64,000 nucleotides of DNA. It comes from Chitinivibrionia bacterium. GTDB lineage: Bacteria > Fibrobacterota > Chitinivibrionia > Chitinivibrionales > Chitinivibrionaceae. The notes beneath the pieces are model-generated. The model worked only from the letters and a program-made list of their open reading frames with translations. It searched no databases and had not been told where the DNA came from. The translations under genes were made by a program, and so were the position numbers. This document shows positions 16,664 to 26,246 of the stretch, one piece after another (the stretch's first letter is position 1; the number at the start of each line of letters is the position of its first letter). Location: NCBI GenBank assembly GCA_009779925.1, contig WRAZ01000004.1:1-64000 (forward strand), given 5' to 3'.

Positions 16664-17842
16664 ATGTCTTGGACGAAAGAGCAAATCGCAAAATCGGTGT
16701 TCAATTTCGGAAATTCGGATAAACAAACGCAGGAAAAAATCGCTGAATTCTTGCAAAACAATATTTCTTTTGACGAATACTCGAGGCAGGTCGCAAAAAA
16801 AGAAAAAGCGATTGCCAATATGAAAAATGCAAAAAATTCATTGACTGGGATTGGAGTAAAGTATCCTCAACATTTGGACTTTTCGCAGGTTGCCGTGGAT
16901 TTGCAGGATATGAAAAACTGCGCTTTTCTGATAATGGCGGGCGGCGAAGGCGAGCGTTTGCGCGTTTCGCTTAAAGAAAAAGGATATTCCGACGACGATT
17001 TAAAAGATTTCACAAAGGCAACGTTTCCTATCCCGAATACCGCTTACAAATTCGGCGCGCTCGAAGTAAACCTGCGCTTAATCGCAAAAATTAACTGCGA
17101 AATTCCCGTGATACTAACAACGGGACCTGTCGGCTCGGATACTCAGATTTTAATTCCGAAAATCCTGAAAGAGAATGCAAATTTCGGCGTAAAAAACCTT
17201 GAAATTATTGCTCAAAACGAGCGTTTGCATTTGACTTCCGACAACAAAATCGTGTTTGAAAACGGAAAACCTATAACAAACCCCGACGAAACGGGCGGAC
17301 CGATTGCAAAATTAAAGGAAAGCGGAATTTTGGAAAATCTCGAAAAAAAAGGCGTTCAAAAAATTATCGTTTTGCAGGGAACTGCCGTTTATTCTAAAGA
17401 AATTTTGCCGATAATCGCGTCTGCGGGAAAGAATTTTGACGGAATGGGGATTGGAATTCAGCGCGAAAATTTTCCCGAAAAAGACCCTTACGGCACATTC
17501 GTTTTGGCAGGCGAAAACCTCAGAATTATAGAAAAAGAAGTGCGCACGCCAGATACATATAATATCAAAAACGAAAGCGGAAAATATTTGCCTTACAACA
17601 CGGGATTTTATGCGTTCGACATAAATTTACTCAAAAATATCGTTTTGCCCGACTATGCCACGCCGCCAAAAATTATTTTGAGCGAAATTGAGCCGTCGCC
17701 GAAAGTCGGATACGCCGCTACCGACATTATCGCTTTTGCGAAAAAACCTGCGGTGCTTACGATTTCGAACGATGATTTTTGCGTAATAAAAAATGCCGAC
17801 GATATAGATGTTTTGGGAGAGTTTTGTGGAAAAAAAATATGA
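16664..17842 (+). CDS. UDPGP-family sugar-1-phosphate nucleotidyltransferase
   Basis: 392-aa cytoplasmic enzyme of the UTP-dependent UDP-sugar pyrophosphorylase family. The nucleotide-binding loop is FLIMAGGEGERL at 88-99, a variant of the family LxGGxGTRLG. TKATFPIPNTAYKFGALEVNL follows near 120. The later VILTTGPVGSDTQ and GTFVLAGENLRIIE near 285 fit the same fold. Substrate (glucose-1-P or an N-acetylhexosamine-1-P) cannot be read from the sequence. ATG 16664 is chosen for AAAGGAG 8 nt upstream. The following PfkB-like gene starts inside its 3' end. Confidence 0.72.
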   Translation: MSWTKEQIAKSVFNFGNSDKQTQEKIAEFLQNNISFDEYSRQVAKKEKAIANMKNAKNSLTGIGVKYPQHLDFSQVAVDLQDMKNCAFLIMAGGEGERLRVSLKEKGYSDDDLKDFTKATFPIPNTAYKFGALEVNLRLIAKINCEIPVILTTGPVGSDTQILIPKILKENANFGVKNLEIIAQNERLHLTSDNKIVFENGKPITNPDETGGPIAKLKESGILENLEKKGVQKIIVLQGTAVYSKEILPIIASAGKNFDGMGIGIQRENFPEKDPYGTFVLAGENLRIIEKEVRTPDTYNIKNESGKYLPYNTGFYAFDINLLKNIVLPDYATPPKIILSEIEPSPKVGYAATDIIAFAKKPAVLTISNDDFCVIKNADDIDVLGEFCGKKI

Positions 17843-18770
17843 CCTGATGGTTTTTGGAGAGCCGATGATACAGTATGCCATAGAAAACGGCGACGTATCG
17901 ACGGCGGAATTGAAAAATCCGAGCGTTGGCGGCAGCGATATTTTTGTCGCGGCAACCGTTGCGGCGCACGGATTTTCGAGCGGACTATATTCGGTTATAG
18001 GCAAAGACCCTTATGAAAACCTAATCCGCAGTTCGCTCGAAAAGCACAAAATCAACATGGAATATTGTTCGTCGGCAGTCGGATTTAACGGCATCGAAAT
18101 CGTATGCGACAAAGACAACGACAGGCGCGAATTTTTCTATAATCGTCCTGCTGCATTTGAGGACGCGGACGCCGTTTGTCCGAGAGTAAACAAAGAACTC
18201 ATAGAAGACTGCAAAATGATTTACGCATCATCAGCCTTTACGCTTTCGTCGCCAAATGCAAGGTCGCTGGTTTTTGAAAGTTTCCACCACGCACACTATA
18301 ACGGAGTTTCGGTAGCATTTGACCCGAATATTCGTCTGCACAGACATCAACTGCCACAGCTTCGCGAAACAATCTGGATGCTTTTGCCGTTTATAGATAT
18401 TTTTTCGATAACAGCGGCAAGCGGTGAAATGCAGGCTATTTTCGGAAAAGAAAACCCGGTTGACGTTATGTACGATTTGCTCGAAAAAGACGTGCAGTAC
18501 GCCATTATCAGAAACGGCGGCGAAAGTGTGATTTGCGGATATAAAGACGAAAGAACGAGAAAAAACGCGCCTCCCAAATTTGTCGATGTCAATAAACTTG
18601 AAAACGGATATTTTTCGTATTCGGGCGCAGTCTTTAACGGAGCATTTTGTTCGGCGATTTTGAATGAAGCTACGCCCGCAGAAGCTGCAGAATACGCCGC
18701 TCGTTGCGCAACGCAAAAATGCCGCTTAGGCAATACTTTAGATAAATTCATTTCTGCCGGCAATAAATAA
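17826..18770 (+). CDS. PfkB-family carbohydrate kinase homologue, catalytic motif altered
   Basis: 314-aa protein starting at GTG 17826 (GGGAGAG 8 nt upstream), overlapping the previous gene by 17 bp. The ribokinase fold is recognisable: VGGSDIFVAATVAAHGF near 35, SVIGKDPYENL near 58, FDPNIR near 165 and the C-terminal helix pattern. The usual DTTGAGDAF box that carries the catalytic Asp reads YSGAVFNGAF at 265-274, with Asn271 where Asp is expected. It may be an inactive kinase with a sensing role, or an unusual active variant. Substrate unknown. Confidence 0.75.
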   Translation: MEKKYDLMVFGEPMIQYAIENGDVSTAELKNPSVGGSDIFVAATVAAHGFSSGLYSVIGKDPYENLIRSSLEKHKINMEYCSSAVGFNGIEIVCDKDNDRREFFYNRPAAFEDADAVCPRVNKELIEDCKMIYASSAFTLSSPNARSLVFESFHHAHYNGVSVAFDPNIRLHRHQLPQLRETIWMLLPFIDIFSITAASGEMQAIFGKENPVDVMYDLLEKDVQYAIIRNGGESVICGYKDERTRKNAPPKFVDVNKLENGYFSYSGAVFNGAFCSAILNEATPAEAAEYAARCATQKCRLGNTLDKFISAGNK

Positions 18771-18773
18771 AAG

Positions 18774-20903
18774 ATGTTCGCCGAAATAGTTTTTCCTATA
18801 GCTGTTGACGGTGTATTTGACTATATTGTTCCCGAAAATTTTCAGCAAAAAATAAAAGTCGGAATGAGCGTAAAAGTTCCTTTCCGAAACCAAAAAATGT
18901 ATGGGCTCGTAATCCGGCTGAAAAACAGTTCGCAAATAGAAAAATTGAAAGAAATAGAGAGCATAAGGCAAAGCGCAGGCGGAGGCGAAAGCGAATATAT
19001 TATAAAATTTTATCAGTGGATAGCCACGTTTTACCAGTGTTCTTTCGGCAAAGTATTAAAGCCCGCACTAAACAAAAATATCGTTAATAAAAACGAAAAA
19101 GAAATAACGCTTTACTATGTAAAAAATATGCCGCAAGAAGCGGGCTTTACTGCAACTCAAATAAAAGAAATGTTGAATTTAAGCGATTACGCACTCAAAA
19201 AAAAGGTAAAAACAGGCGAAATAGAAGCAAAAAAAGAAAAGGTTTACCGCGAAGCAGGCGTATCGGCTTTGGATTTTGCCGATAAAAAAATAACACTTTC
19301 GCAAGAACAGCAAAATGCAGTCCATAAAATACTGAACACGCAAGAATTTAAGCCGTTTTTACTCTTTGGAATTACAGGTAGCGGAAAAACGCACATATAC
19401 ACAGAAGTAGCAAAAAAAATACTGAGCGATGGAAAATCCGTAATAATTTTAGTCCCCGAAATTTCGCTGACTCCCCAGACAATTGCGCGCTTCGAGAGAG
19501 AATTGGGAACGGCTTGCGCGGTAATTCACAGTCGAATGTCGGCGGGAGAACGGCGCGACGCAATAGAAAGCATTATGCAAGGCGAGCGTAAATTATTGAT
19601 AGGCGTGCGAAGCGCAATTTTGGTACCGATGGACAACGTCGGACTTATTGTGGTCGATGAAGAACACGATGCGTCCTACAAACAGACCGACCCTGAGCCG
19701 CGATACAACGCCCGCGACACCGCAATTATGAGAGCAAAATTGCAAAACGCAAAAATTATTTTGGGTAGCGCAACGCCATCTTTCGAGAGTTTTTACAACT
19801 GCCAAATCGGAAAATTCGAGCGAATAGACCTGCTTAATCGACATATCGGCGCAAAACTTCCCGATGTAAAAATTGTAAATATGCTCAAAAACACAAAAGG
19901 CGGAAAAAGAGCGATAATTTCAGACGAATTGCGCGAAAATATACAAAAATGCCTTGACGAAAACAAGCAGATTATCCTCTTTTTGAACAGACGCGGTTAT
20001 TCGGTAAATCTAGTTTGCAATGGTTGCGGACAGGTAAAATTCTGCCCTCGTTGCTCGGTCGGTTTGGTGTATCACAGAAACGGCGACAAACTTTGTTGCC
20101 ACATTTGCGGACACTACGAAAACCCGAACTACAAATGTGAAAGTTGCGGAAACGAGACTGTTAAATACGATGGGTTCGGCATACAAAAAGTAGAAGACGA
20201 ACTGAAAATGCTTTTTGCCGAGGCAAAAATTTTGCGAATGGACGCCGATACCACTTCAAGCAAAAGCGGACACGCAAAAATCATTGAAGATTTTGCCGAA
20301 CGCAAATACAACATTTTGCTGGGAACACAAATGGTGGCAAAGGGTCTGGATTTCGCGGGCGTTAAACTCGTAGGCGTTTTACAAGCGGACATCGGACTGA
20401 GCGTTCCCGATTTTCGCGCAGGAGAGAAAATGTTCCAATTACTGACACAAGTTGCAGGTCGCGCAGGACGAGCGGACGACGACGGACTTGTGATAATTCA
20501 AACATTTTCGCCCGAAGAGCCGTCAATAAAATTCGCACAGAAACACGATTATACGGGCTATTTTGACGCGACAATAGACAGCCGCAAAAGAGTAGGTTTT
20601 CCGCCGTTTGTAAAAATTGCAAAAATAAAAATTACCGGCGAAACCGAAGAAAATGCTAAAAACTTTTCTAATAAAATCGCCGAGTTTTTGCATAAAAACA
20701 CCAAAGAAATAAAGATTTTAGGTCCCGTTGAATCCTCTGTCTTCAAAGTAGAAAACAGATTTAATTTTGTAATGCTAATTAAATCGCCGAGCTACAAAAC
20801 GCTTTGTGAAGCGCTTGAAATTTTACGCAAAAACCTGCCGCAAAAGAGTAAAAACGCAAATGTATCATATAAAATAGACCTTGACCCGACGAATTTGTGG
20901 TAG
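18774..20903 (+). CDS. priA: Primosomal replication restart helicase PriA
   Basis: 709-aa DNA helicase that restarts collapsed replication forks. An N-terminal DNA-binding region (1-105) is followed by helicase motif I FGITGSGKT at 198-206 and motif II VDEEHDASYKQ near 292. The zinc region has eight Cys around 417-460 (CNGCGQVKFCPRC, CCHICGHYENPNYKCESCGNE). Motifs V-VI are GTQMVAKGLDF and QVAGRAGR. It starts 4 bp after the PfkB-like gene and is normal in length and motif content. Confidence 0.97.
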   Translation: MFAEIVFPIAVDGVFDYIVPENFQQKIKVGMSVKVPFRNQKMYGLVIRLKNSSQIEKLKEIESIRQSAGGGESEYIIKFYQWIATFYQCSFGKVLKPALNKNIVNKNEKEITLYYVKNMPQEAGFTATQIKEMLNLSDYALKKKVKTGEIEAKKEKVYREAGVSALDFADKKITLSQEQQNAVHKILNTQEFKPFLLFGITGSGKTHIYTEVAKKILSDGKSVIILVPEISLTPQTIARFERELGTACAVIHSRMSAGERRDAIESIMQGERKLLIGVRSAILVPMDNVGLIVVDEEHDASYKQTDPEPRYNARDTAIMRAKLQNAKIILGSATPSFESFYNCQIGKFERIDLLNRHIGAKLPDVKIVNMLKNTKGGKRAIISDELRENIQKCLDENKQIILFLNRRGYSVNLVCNGCGQVKFCPRCSVGLVYHRNGDKLCCHICGHYENPNYKCESCGNETVKYDGFGIQKVEDELKMLFAEAKILRMDADTTSSKSGHAKIIEDFAERKYNILLGTQMVAKGLDFAGVKLVGVLQADIGLSVPDFRAGEKMFQLLTQVAGRAGRADDDGLVIIQTFSPEEPSIKFAQKHDYTGYFDATIDSRKRVGFPPFVKIAKIKITGETEENAKNFSNKIAEFLHKNTKEIKILGPVESSVFKVENRFNFVMLIKSPSYKTLCEALEILRKNLPQKSKNANVSYKIDLDPTNLW

Positions 20904-20983
20904 AGGGAACGCGATTGGCGTAATCAAAAATAGCCCTGCATAATAGAAAATTCACCAAATCCCAAATACTTCCGAAAACCACC

Positions 20984-21003
20984 GCAAACAAAATGTATTT
21001 TCC
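20984..21003 (+). promoter_or_regulatory. Promoter-like motif before leader RNA copy 2
   Basis: GCAAACAAAATGTATTTTCC, a variant of the recurrent motif ending 4 bases before helix P1. Confidence 0.5.
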
Positions 21004-21005
21004 CT

Positions 21006-21238
21006 ACGTCTGAAATACCGAGAGGTAGGATTTTTTCTGCTTTTCGTTTATGTTATTCTCTATTGATAATTAGAGAAGATGGGCTGTCCGTCTGGGCTGT
21101 TCTGTCAGCCTTCTCTAATTAAAACATAGGCGTATTCGGTATTTCAGACAAAATATATGAATTTCGGCAGAACAGCCTTTCCGCTGTTTATTGCTTGAAT
21201 TGTTTAACTTTGCCGCGAAAGCGGCGGGAAGGTTGTTT
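21006..21238 (+). ncRNA. Structured leader RNA, copy 2 (pseudoknotted)
   Basis: P1 pairs 21008-21021 with 21136-21149 (14 perfect bp, GTCTGAAATACCGA). P2 pairs 21068-21078 with 21110-21120 (11 perfect bp). The P2-loop segment 21095-21106 (GGCTGTTCTGTC) pairs with 21166-21177 (GGCAGAACAGCC), 12 bp with one G-U. All three helices match copy 1 in position but not in bases. A CCTAC/GTAGG hairpin followed by six T (21003-21034) would enclose the P1 5' strand and compete with P1. A GCCGC-GAAA-GCGGC hairpin (21212-21225) lies just before the GGAAGG box. The 335 bp between priA and the next start hold this element and no gene. Confidence 0.72.
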
Positions 21239-22873
21239 ATGACAAAAGCATTTGCGCTATACATTTTTATTGTTTGCTTATTGCCCGTTTCGATATTTGG
21301 GCGGATTGCCGAATTTGCCGAATTTACTGTGCCGCATACATACATAGCAAGCGGTGGCTACAGTTTACACGAAGCGCGAGCTGCCGCAATTGAAGAAGCG
21401 CAAGGCGATCTTTTGCGACAGTTAGGTGTTTTGGTAGAAGCACAACAAAGAATGGTGCGACGAGACGTGGACGGAATTTCGCAAGAGGATTTTATCGAAG
21501 AAGCAAAAACCTATACTCTCGGCAGAGTTCAGACGAATATTCTTCCGAATACCGAGAATTTTGCTATGAACTCCGACGGCGCAATGGTTTTTTCCGCAAC
21601 TTTCCGAATGCTTGTCGATACGGCTGATTTATTTCAGCACTTGAACAGTATTTTGGCGCAACGCCAACAAGCGCGGGCGGACAGTATTGCATTGATTGAG
21701 CGAGCAAGGGCGGATAGTATTGCGCTTATTGAACGAGTGCGCGCCGACAGTATAGCCAGAGCGCAGAGGATTTCGGAATTGGAGCAAGCGGTCATAATAA
21801 CAAGACGATCTTTAGAGCAAGAGCAAGGAAATGAAAGACGGTTAAGAATAGAGCGAGATAGATTGGAGCGCGAACTACAAGAAGCCGCAGAACAAAGAAG
21901 TTCTGCTCGACAAGCATTTGAGAACGCTCGAAATGCGCCAACCTCTCATACCGATATAGGAGCGCAAAGAACAGAAAACGAAAGACAACTCCTAAACAGG
22001 GCAAGCGAAAATTACAATAGAATATCGGCAGAATTTAGAACAGCAAATGAAAATTGGCAATCCGCAACGCGAAGAGTAGAAATTGCCCAAAATGATTTCA
22101 GTATCGCCGAAAACAATTTAAGGCAAGAAACAGGAAGAACCGTTGCCGATATACCAACACCGACTACACAAACTACAAGGCAAACGAGAAGCGTTTGGAA
22201 CGAACTCGACGCGGCAAGAGCGCAACAACAACGCCCCGAACAACGCGCCTTTGAAGACCTCGACAGAAGAAGAACAGCGGGAGAATTTGACGCACGTGCG
22301 GAATTGCAAAATTTTGCAGACCGTCATCGCCCAACAGCGCCGCCACCTGCCGAAGCGAAAACAAATAATCGTCTGTTCTTGCTTTCAATTCGTCCCGAAT
22401 TTACGATAAATAACACAGTAATGAGCGGAGGCGGCATACTCGAATTTGGACTAATTACTCAAAATGGTCTTTATTTCAGCGGTGAATTTAACGGCGGCGC
22501 AGAATTAAGTAATCACTTGCTTTATTTTAGCGGGTTAGTTAATGTAGGCGGCGCGGTTAATCAAAACGGCGTTGTAAAAAATGCTTTGGGAGTGAGCGCA
22601 GGGTATCGCAATATTCAAAATTCTTTTTGTTTTAGAATAGACGGGCGAGTTTACGATACCACAACAGGAGACAATATCAGTTTTGGCGGAGTTTTTTGGA
22701 AATTTATGTTTGGCAGAAATCACAATTTTGACATAACAAACAGATTTTTGCTCGGAACAAAAAATAACCCCGTAAGTTTCGATGTAGGAAACAATCGCTT
22801 CATTTACGAAAGCGAATTTAATGCGACTTACTTGCTGAGTATCGGCTACACTTTAACAAAATCGCGAAGATAA
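21239..22873 (+). CDS. Exported coiled-coil protein with C-terminal barrel domain
   Basis: 545-aa protein, signal peptide about 1-20. ATG 21239 is chosen for the GGAAGGT box rather than 21191, which lies in the leader RNA. Residues 25-125 resemble a LPP20/FlgT-like N-domain (SLHEARAAAIEEAQGDLLRQLG). Residues 135-300 are a coiled coil, with three near-identical RADSIALIERA units at the start. Residues about 385-545 share the barrel-like domain of the protein at 6513-7619 (LSIRPEF, ALGVSAGY, ISFGGVFWKFMFG, FDITNRFLLG, LSIGYTL). It precedes an InlB-repeat lipoprotein gene. Role unknown; probably an envelope structural protein. Confidence 0.72.
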   Translation: MTKAFALYIFIVCLLPVSIFGRIAEFAEFTVPHTYIASGGYSLHEARAAAIEEAQGDLLRQLGVLVEAQQRMVRRDVDGISQEDFIEEAKTYTLGRVQTNILPNTENFAMNSDGAMVFSATFRMLVDTADLFQHLNSILAQRQQARADSIALIERARADSIALIERVRADSIARAQRISELEQAVIITRRSLEQEQGNERRLRIERDRLERELQEAAEQRSSARQAFENARNAPTSHTDIGAQRTENERQLLNRASENYNRISAEFRTANENWQSATRRVEIAQNDFSIAENNLRQETGRTVADIPTPTTQTTRQTRSVWNELDAARAQQQRPEQRAFEDLDRRRTAGEFDARAELQNFADRHRPTAPPPAEAKTNNRLFLLSIRPEFTINNTVMSGGGILEFGLITQNGLYFSGEFNGGAELSNHLLYFSGLVNVGGAVNQNGVVKNALGVSAGYRNIQNSFCFRIDGRVYDTTTGDNISFGGVFWKFMFGRNHNFDITNRFLLGTKNNPVSFDVGNNRFIYESEFNATYLLSIGYTLTKSRR

Positions 22874-22891
22874 GAAAGGTAGGAAATTATT

Positions 22892-25051
22892 ATGAAAAAA
22901 AATTTGATTTTATTAGCGTTTTTTGCTGTTGTTTTGTTTGTGATTTCTTGCAGCGATAATTTCGGTTCAGACGGCGTAGATTTTTATCGTGTTTCTTTTG
23001 ATGTGCGAGGCGGAGTAGAGAATTTTGAAACTAAAATTGTAAAAAGTGGCGAAAATATAATTTTGCCGACATCGGTACGCGAGGGTTTCAATTTTGACGG
23101 GTGGTTTTCTAATGCTTTGGAAGGACAAAAACTTGGCGATGGCGGAGATAAATATACTATTACTCAAAGAATAACGCTTTTTGCGCAATGGACAATCAAA
23201 ACATACAATATTATATGGAACATAAACGGCGGCAGTCCAAGCCCAACGCAAACAACAATACAGCACGGCGGCAATATAAGCGCACCTGTCGCAATGACAA
23301 GAAACGGTTTTGCGTTTGGCGGGTGGTATAGAGATTCCGATTTTAACACGGCGGCAGAATTTCCGATAGAAAATATCACATCGGACGCAAGATTTTATGC
23401 AAGATGGATAGAGATTTTCACCGTTAATTTTAACGCAAACGGCGGAATTGTAAATCTTTTATCACAACCGGTAAATTCGGGAACATCTATAACTTTGCCG
23501 ATACCGACAAGAGATGGATTTGTGTTTAACGGTTGGTTTACAGCAATGACAGGCGGAACGGAAGTAAATTCACCTTTTACGGTAAACGCAAACACTACGC
23601 TTTTTGCTCGATGGACGATACAAAATTATACAATAACATTTAATTCACAAGGCGGCTCAAACGTATCTCCGATTACACGAGCAGTAGGTTCAAGTATAAC
23701 TTTACCGTCTCCAACAAGAAACGGTTTTACTTTCGATGGCTGGTTTACCGAGGCAAGCGATGGAACGCGTATAGCTTCTCCGCACACAATAACGGAAGAC
23801 ATTACCGTTTTTGCGCAATGGACAGCGATACCGACATTTACAATCACTTTTAATTCACAAGGTGGAGCAGAACACGCACCGATAACAAGAGAAGTAAATA
23901 CTAATATAAATCTGCCAAATCCTACGCGCGCCGGCTTTACTTTTAATGGTTGGTTTACAGAAGCAAGCGGTGAAACGCGCATCTTTTCACCGCATACAAT
24001 AACCGAAAACATTACTCTTTTCGCCCAATGGACAGCGATACCAACTTTTACGATTACTTTTAATTCTCAAGGTGGAACAGAATATTCGCCAATAACAAGA
24101 GAAGTAAATACAAGAATAACTTTGCCAAATCCGACACGAGACGGATATACATTTATGGGCTGGTATAGCATAGAGACAGGCGGAATAAGATACGGCGGCG
24201 GAACCGACAACTTTACCATTACCGAAGATTTAATAATGTTTGCTCAATGGGCAAAAAATTTCACAATCACCTTTAACTCGCAAGAAGGCTCTAATGTGGC
24301 TTCGATTACACGCGCTGAAAACACTTCGATAACTTTGTCTAATTCAACTCGTAGCGGATTTACATTTAACGGTTGGTTTACAGAAGCAAGCGGCGGAACG
24401 AGAGTTTCTTCACCGCATACAATAATCGAAAACATTACTCTTTTTGCGCAATGGACTATAAACTTCACTATTACATTTAACTCGCAAGGTGGAACAAATG
24501 CCGGTTCTATAACACGAGCAAGCGGAACACAAATAACATTACCTACACCGACACGAAGCGGTCATATACTCAGTGGCTGGTTTTCAACGCCATCGGGTGG
24601 AACAAGATTTGGAAGCGGCGGAAGTTTTTATACTGTCAATGGAGATATTACGATGTTCGCCCAATGGAATCCTGAACGAGATAGCAGATTGGTAAACGCT
24701 ACTGGTGAAGCGTGGGTACAAAGTGGCACTATAGAGCCTATATCTGGCAGTATCAGTAATTGGGCGCAGGGGTTTGTCTTTTTTGCGGATGGTAGATTTT
24801 TGCAAATTGCGTTTAATCGATCTGCAGGAGGCTGGGTAATTAGAAGCAGTGGTTCTTGGCGAACATTCAACAATCAAATAATACTTAGCGCTCAATTGAA
24901 TGGCGGATACTTTGGCGGTGATGTTGTTAATTACAGATGGATATCGGCAAATGTGGTTGAACTACAAGATGTTGACCAGACTATACCACTATGGGCGCGC
25001 ACTTGGAATCACACAAGAATAAAAATCCCTGGGGTTATTTTTGAGCAATAA
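22892..25051 (+). CDS. Lipoprotein with eight InlB-type repeats
   Basis: 719-aa protein with lipoprotein signal (LFVISC, Cys20). I count eight tandem Listeria-Bacteroides repeats of about 68-73 aa from about 28 to 590, each running from a (T)ITFNSQGG-like strand through GFTFNGWFTEASGGT to LFAQW. Repeats 4-8 are the most alike, so the DNA at roughly 23630-24670 is internally repetitive and could recombine. The last about 130 residues form an unrecognised domain (SGSWRTFNNQIILSAQLNGG). It probably extends from the cell surface and works with the barrel protein encoded 18 bp upstream. Confidence 0.88.
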   Translation: MKKNLILLAFFAVVLFVISCSDNFGSDGVDFYRVSFDVRGGVENFETKIVKSGENIILPTSVREGFNFDGWFSNALEGQKLGDGGDKYTITQRITLFAQWTIKTYNIIWNINGGSPSPTQTTIQHGGNISAPVAMTRNGFAFGGWYRDSDFNTAAEFPIENITSDARFYARWIEIFTVNFNANGGIVNLLSQPVNSGTSITLPIPTRDGFVFNGWFTAMTGGTEVNSPFTVNANTTLFARWTIQNYTITFNSQGGSNVSPITRAVGSSITLPSPTRNGFTFDGWFTEASDGTRIASPHTITEDITVFAQWTAIPTFTITFNSQGGAEHAPITREVNTNINLPNPTRAGFTFNGWFTEASGETRIFSPHTITENITLFAQWTAIPTFTITFNSQGGTEYSPITREVNTRITLPNPTRDGYTFMGWYSIETGGIRYGGGTDNFTITEDLIMFAQWAKNFTITFNSQEGSNVASITRAENTSITLSNSTRSGFTFNGWFTEASGGTRVSSPHTIIENITLFAQWTINFTITFNSQGGTNAGSITRASGTQITLPTPTRSGHILSGWFSTPSGGTRFGSGGSFYTVNGDITMFAQWNPERDSRLVNATGEAWVQSGTIEPISGSISNWAQGFVFFADGRFLQIAFNRSAGGWVIRSSGSWRTFNNQIILSAQLNGGYFGGDVVNYRWISANVVELQDVDQTIPLWARTWNHTRIKIPGVIFEQ

Positions 25052-25067
25052 TAACTGCGGATTGGAT

Positions 25068-25086
25068 GCACAAAACGTATTTTACC
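25068..25086 (+). promoter_or_regulatory. Promoter-like motif for M23 peptidase gene
   Basis: GCACAAAACGTATTTTACC, the CGTATTTT variant of the recurrent motif; the same variant precedes the next two transcription units. Confidence 0.55.
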
Positions 25087-25105
25087 TCAAAAACAAGGAG
25101 AAAAA

Positions 25106-25795
25106 TTGAAATCACTGCTGACAATTTGCATAATATTAACAGGAGCGTATTTTTGGTTCTCTCATATAGGCAGAATAAACGACGTGCTTGACATCGCCGA
25201 TGATATTCTTATTCAAACAAAATCGTTCTTGCAATCGCTACGGCAAGAAGCAGAACAACCGCGAACACCCGACAATAGAAGCGCACAACCAATCAATAGC
25301 GAACAAGCGGCGCAGATTGTCAGAACGCAAAGCGGCGATTTTTCTATGCCGTATCGAGGGCGCATAACTTCGCGTTTCGGAATGCGGCGCGACCCGTTTT
25401 CGGGACGGCAAAGAATGCATCGCGGCGTGGACATTAGCGGCAATACGGGCGATACGGTGCGAAGTATATTTGACGGCACTGTGCAAAGAACAGGCTACCA
25501 ACGAAACGGGGCAGGAAATTATGTAGTTGTGCGCCATAACGACGGGGTAGAAACACATTATTTTCATCTTGCCCATAAATTGGCACAGCCTAATCAACAC
25601 GTTTCAGCTGGTCAAGCGTTAGGATTGCTCGGTAATTCAGGACGTTCTACATCGCCGCATTTGCACTTTGAAATCAGACATCGCGGAGCGGCAATAAATC
25701 CCGAACAGATTATAGATTTTGCTAATGCTCGATTACGAAATTTGCCTCAAAATCAACCTGTGCAAAACGAACAAATAACCGAAAAGGAGAAATGA
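25106..25795 (+). CDS. M23-family metallopeptidase
   Basis: 229-aa exported protein starting at TTG 25106, six bases after AAGGAG. Residues 1-17 are a membrane anchor or signal. The LytM domain spans about 85-205: zinc ligands in HRGVD near 111-115 and HLHFEIRH near 188-195 are intact, so it should cleave peptidoglycan cross-links. A Pro/Gln-rich tail follows. It is likely involved in wall remodelling or division. It is followed without a gap by an endonuclease-like gene. Confidence 0.9.
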   Translation: MKSLLTICIILTGAYFWFSHIGRINDVLDIADDILIQTKSFLQSLRQEAEQPRTPDNRSAQPINSEQAAQIVRTQSGDFSMPYRGRITSRFGMRRDPFSGRQRMHRGVDISGNTGDTVRSIFDGTVQRTGYQRNGAGNYVVVRHNDGVETHYFHLAHKLAQPNQHVSAGQALGLLGNSGRSTSPHLHFEIRHRGAAINPEQIIDFANARLRNLPQNQPVQNEQITEKEK

Positions 25796-26208
25796 TGGAA
25801 TTCATTTTAAGTGTTTTCACCACATCTCAGTGGATTATAGTAATTGCTCTACTCGTCGCAGTTGCCGTATTTGTCTTCAAAATCGGAAATTGGCGGGGAC
25901 GAAAACAAGAAATCGAAAGCGAAATAAAAAAGAGAATTAACAGCCAACGAGCAACTATAAAAGGGCAAGTTTCCGAACAAATCGCGCCGTTATTGCCTAA
26001 TTTTCCTTACGATATTTCGGAATGTCGTTTTATGGGAAAGCCCATAGATTTTATTGTTTTTAAGGGAATAAGCGACAACAATATCAGCGAAATCGTTTTT
26101 GTTGAGGTAAAAAGCGGAAAAAACAAAACCTTAAATCAAAACGAAAAAACTTTGCGCGACGCCGTTAAAAATAAAAAAGTAAAATGGGTTCAGTATAATT
26201 TTGAGTGA
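25795..26208 (+). CDS. Holliday-junction-resolvase-related endonuclease (COG4741 type)
   Basis: 137-aa protein with one N-terminal membrane segment (about 8-32) and a soluble domain. QRATIKGQVSEQIAPLLPNFPYD, RFMGKPIDFIVFKG and IVFVEVKSGK follow the pattern of the predicted endonuclease family related to archaeal Holliday-junction resolvases; the D-x-E-V-K spacing fits a PD-(D/E)xK active site. Two adjacent ATGs exist (25792 and 25795). The second has better spacing to AGGAG and overlaps the peptidase stop by one base. Confidence 0.75.
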   Translation: MEFILSVFTTSQWIIVIALLVAVAVFVFKIGNWRGRKQEIESEIKKRINSQRATIKGQVSEQIAPLLPNFPYDISECRFMGKPIDFIVFKGISDNNISEIVFVEVKSGKNKTLNQNEKTLRDAVKNKKVKWVQYNFE

Positions 26209-26209
26209 T

Positions 26210-26229
26210 GGCAAAACGTATTTTATACT
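26210..26229 (+). promoter_or_regulatory. Promoter-like motif for zeta-type toxin operon
   Basis: GGCAAAACGTATTTTATACT, CGTATTTT variant of the recurrent motif, 18 bp before the ATG. Confidence 0.5.
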
Positions 26230-26246
26230 CCTAAGAAGGAGAAAAA

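Noticed and set aside
20904-21005. Possible small gene after priA
   Set aside because: No start with a ribosome-binding site; the stretch is the promoter region of the structured leader.
23630-24670. Tandem similar DNA blocks as a possible CRISPR-like array
   Set aside because: They are coding InlB repeats of about 210 bp, not short repeats with unique spacers.
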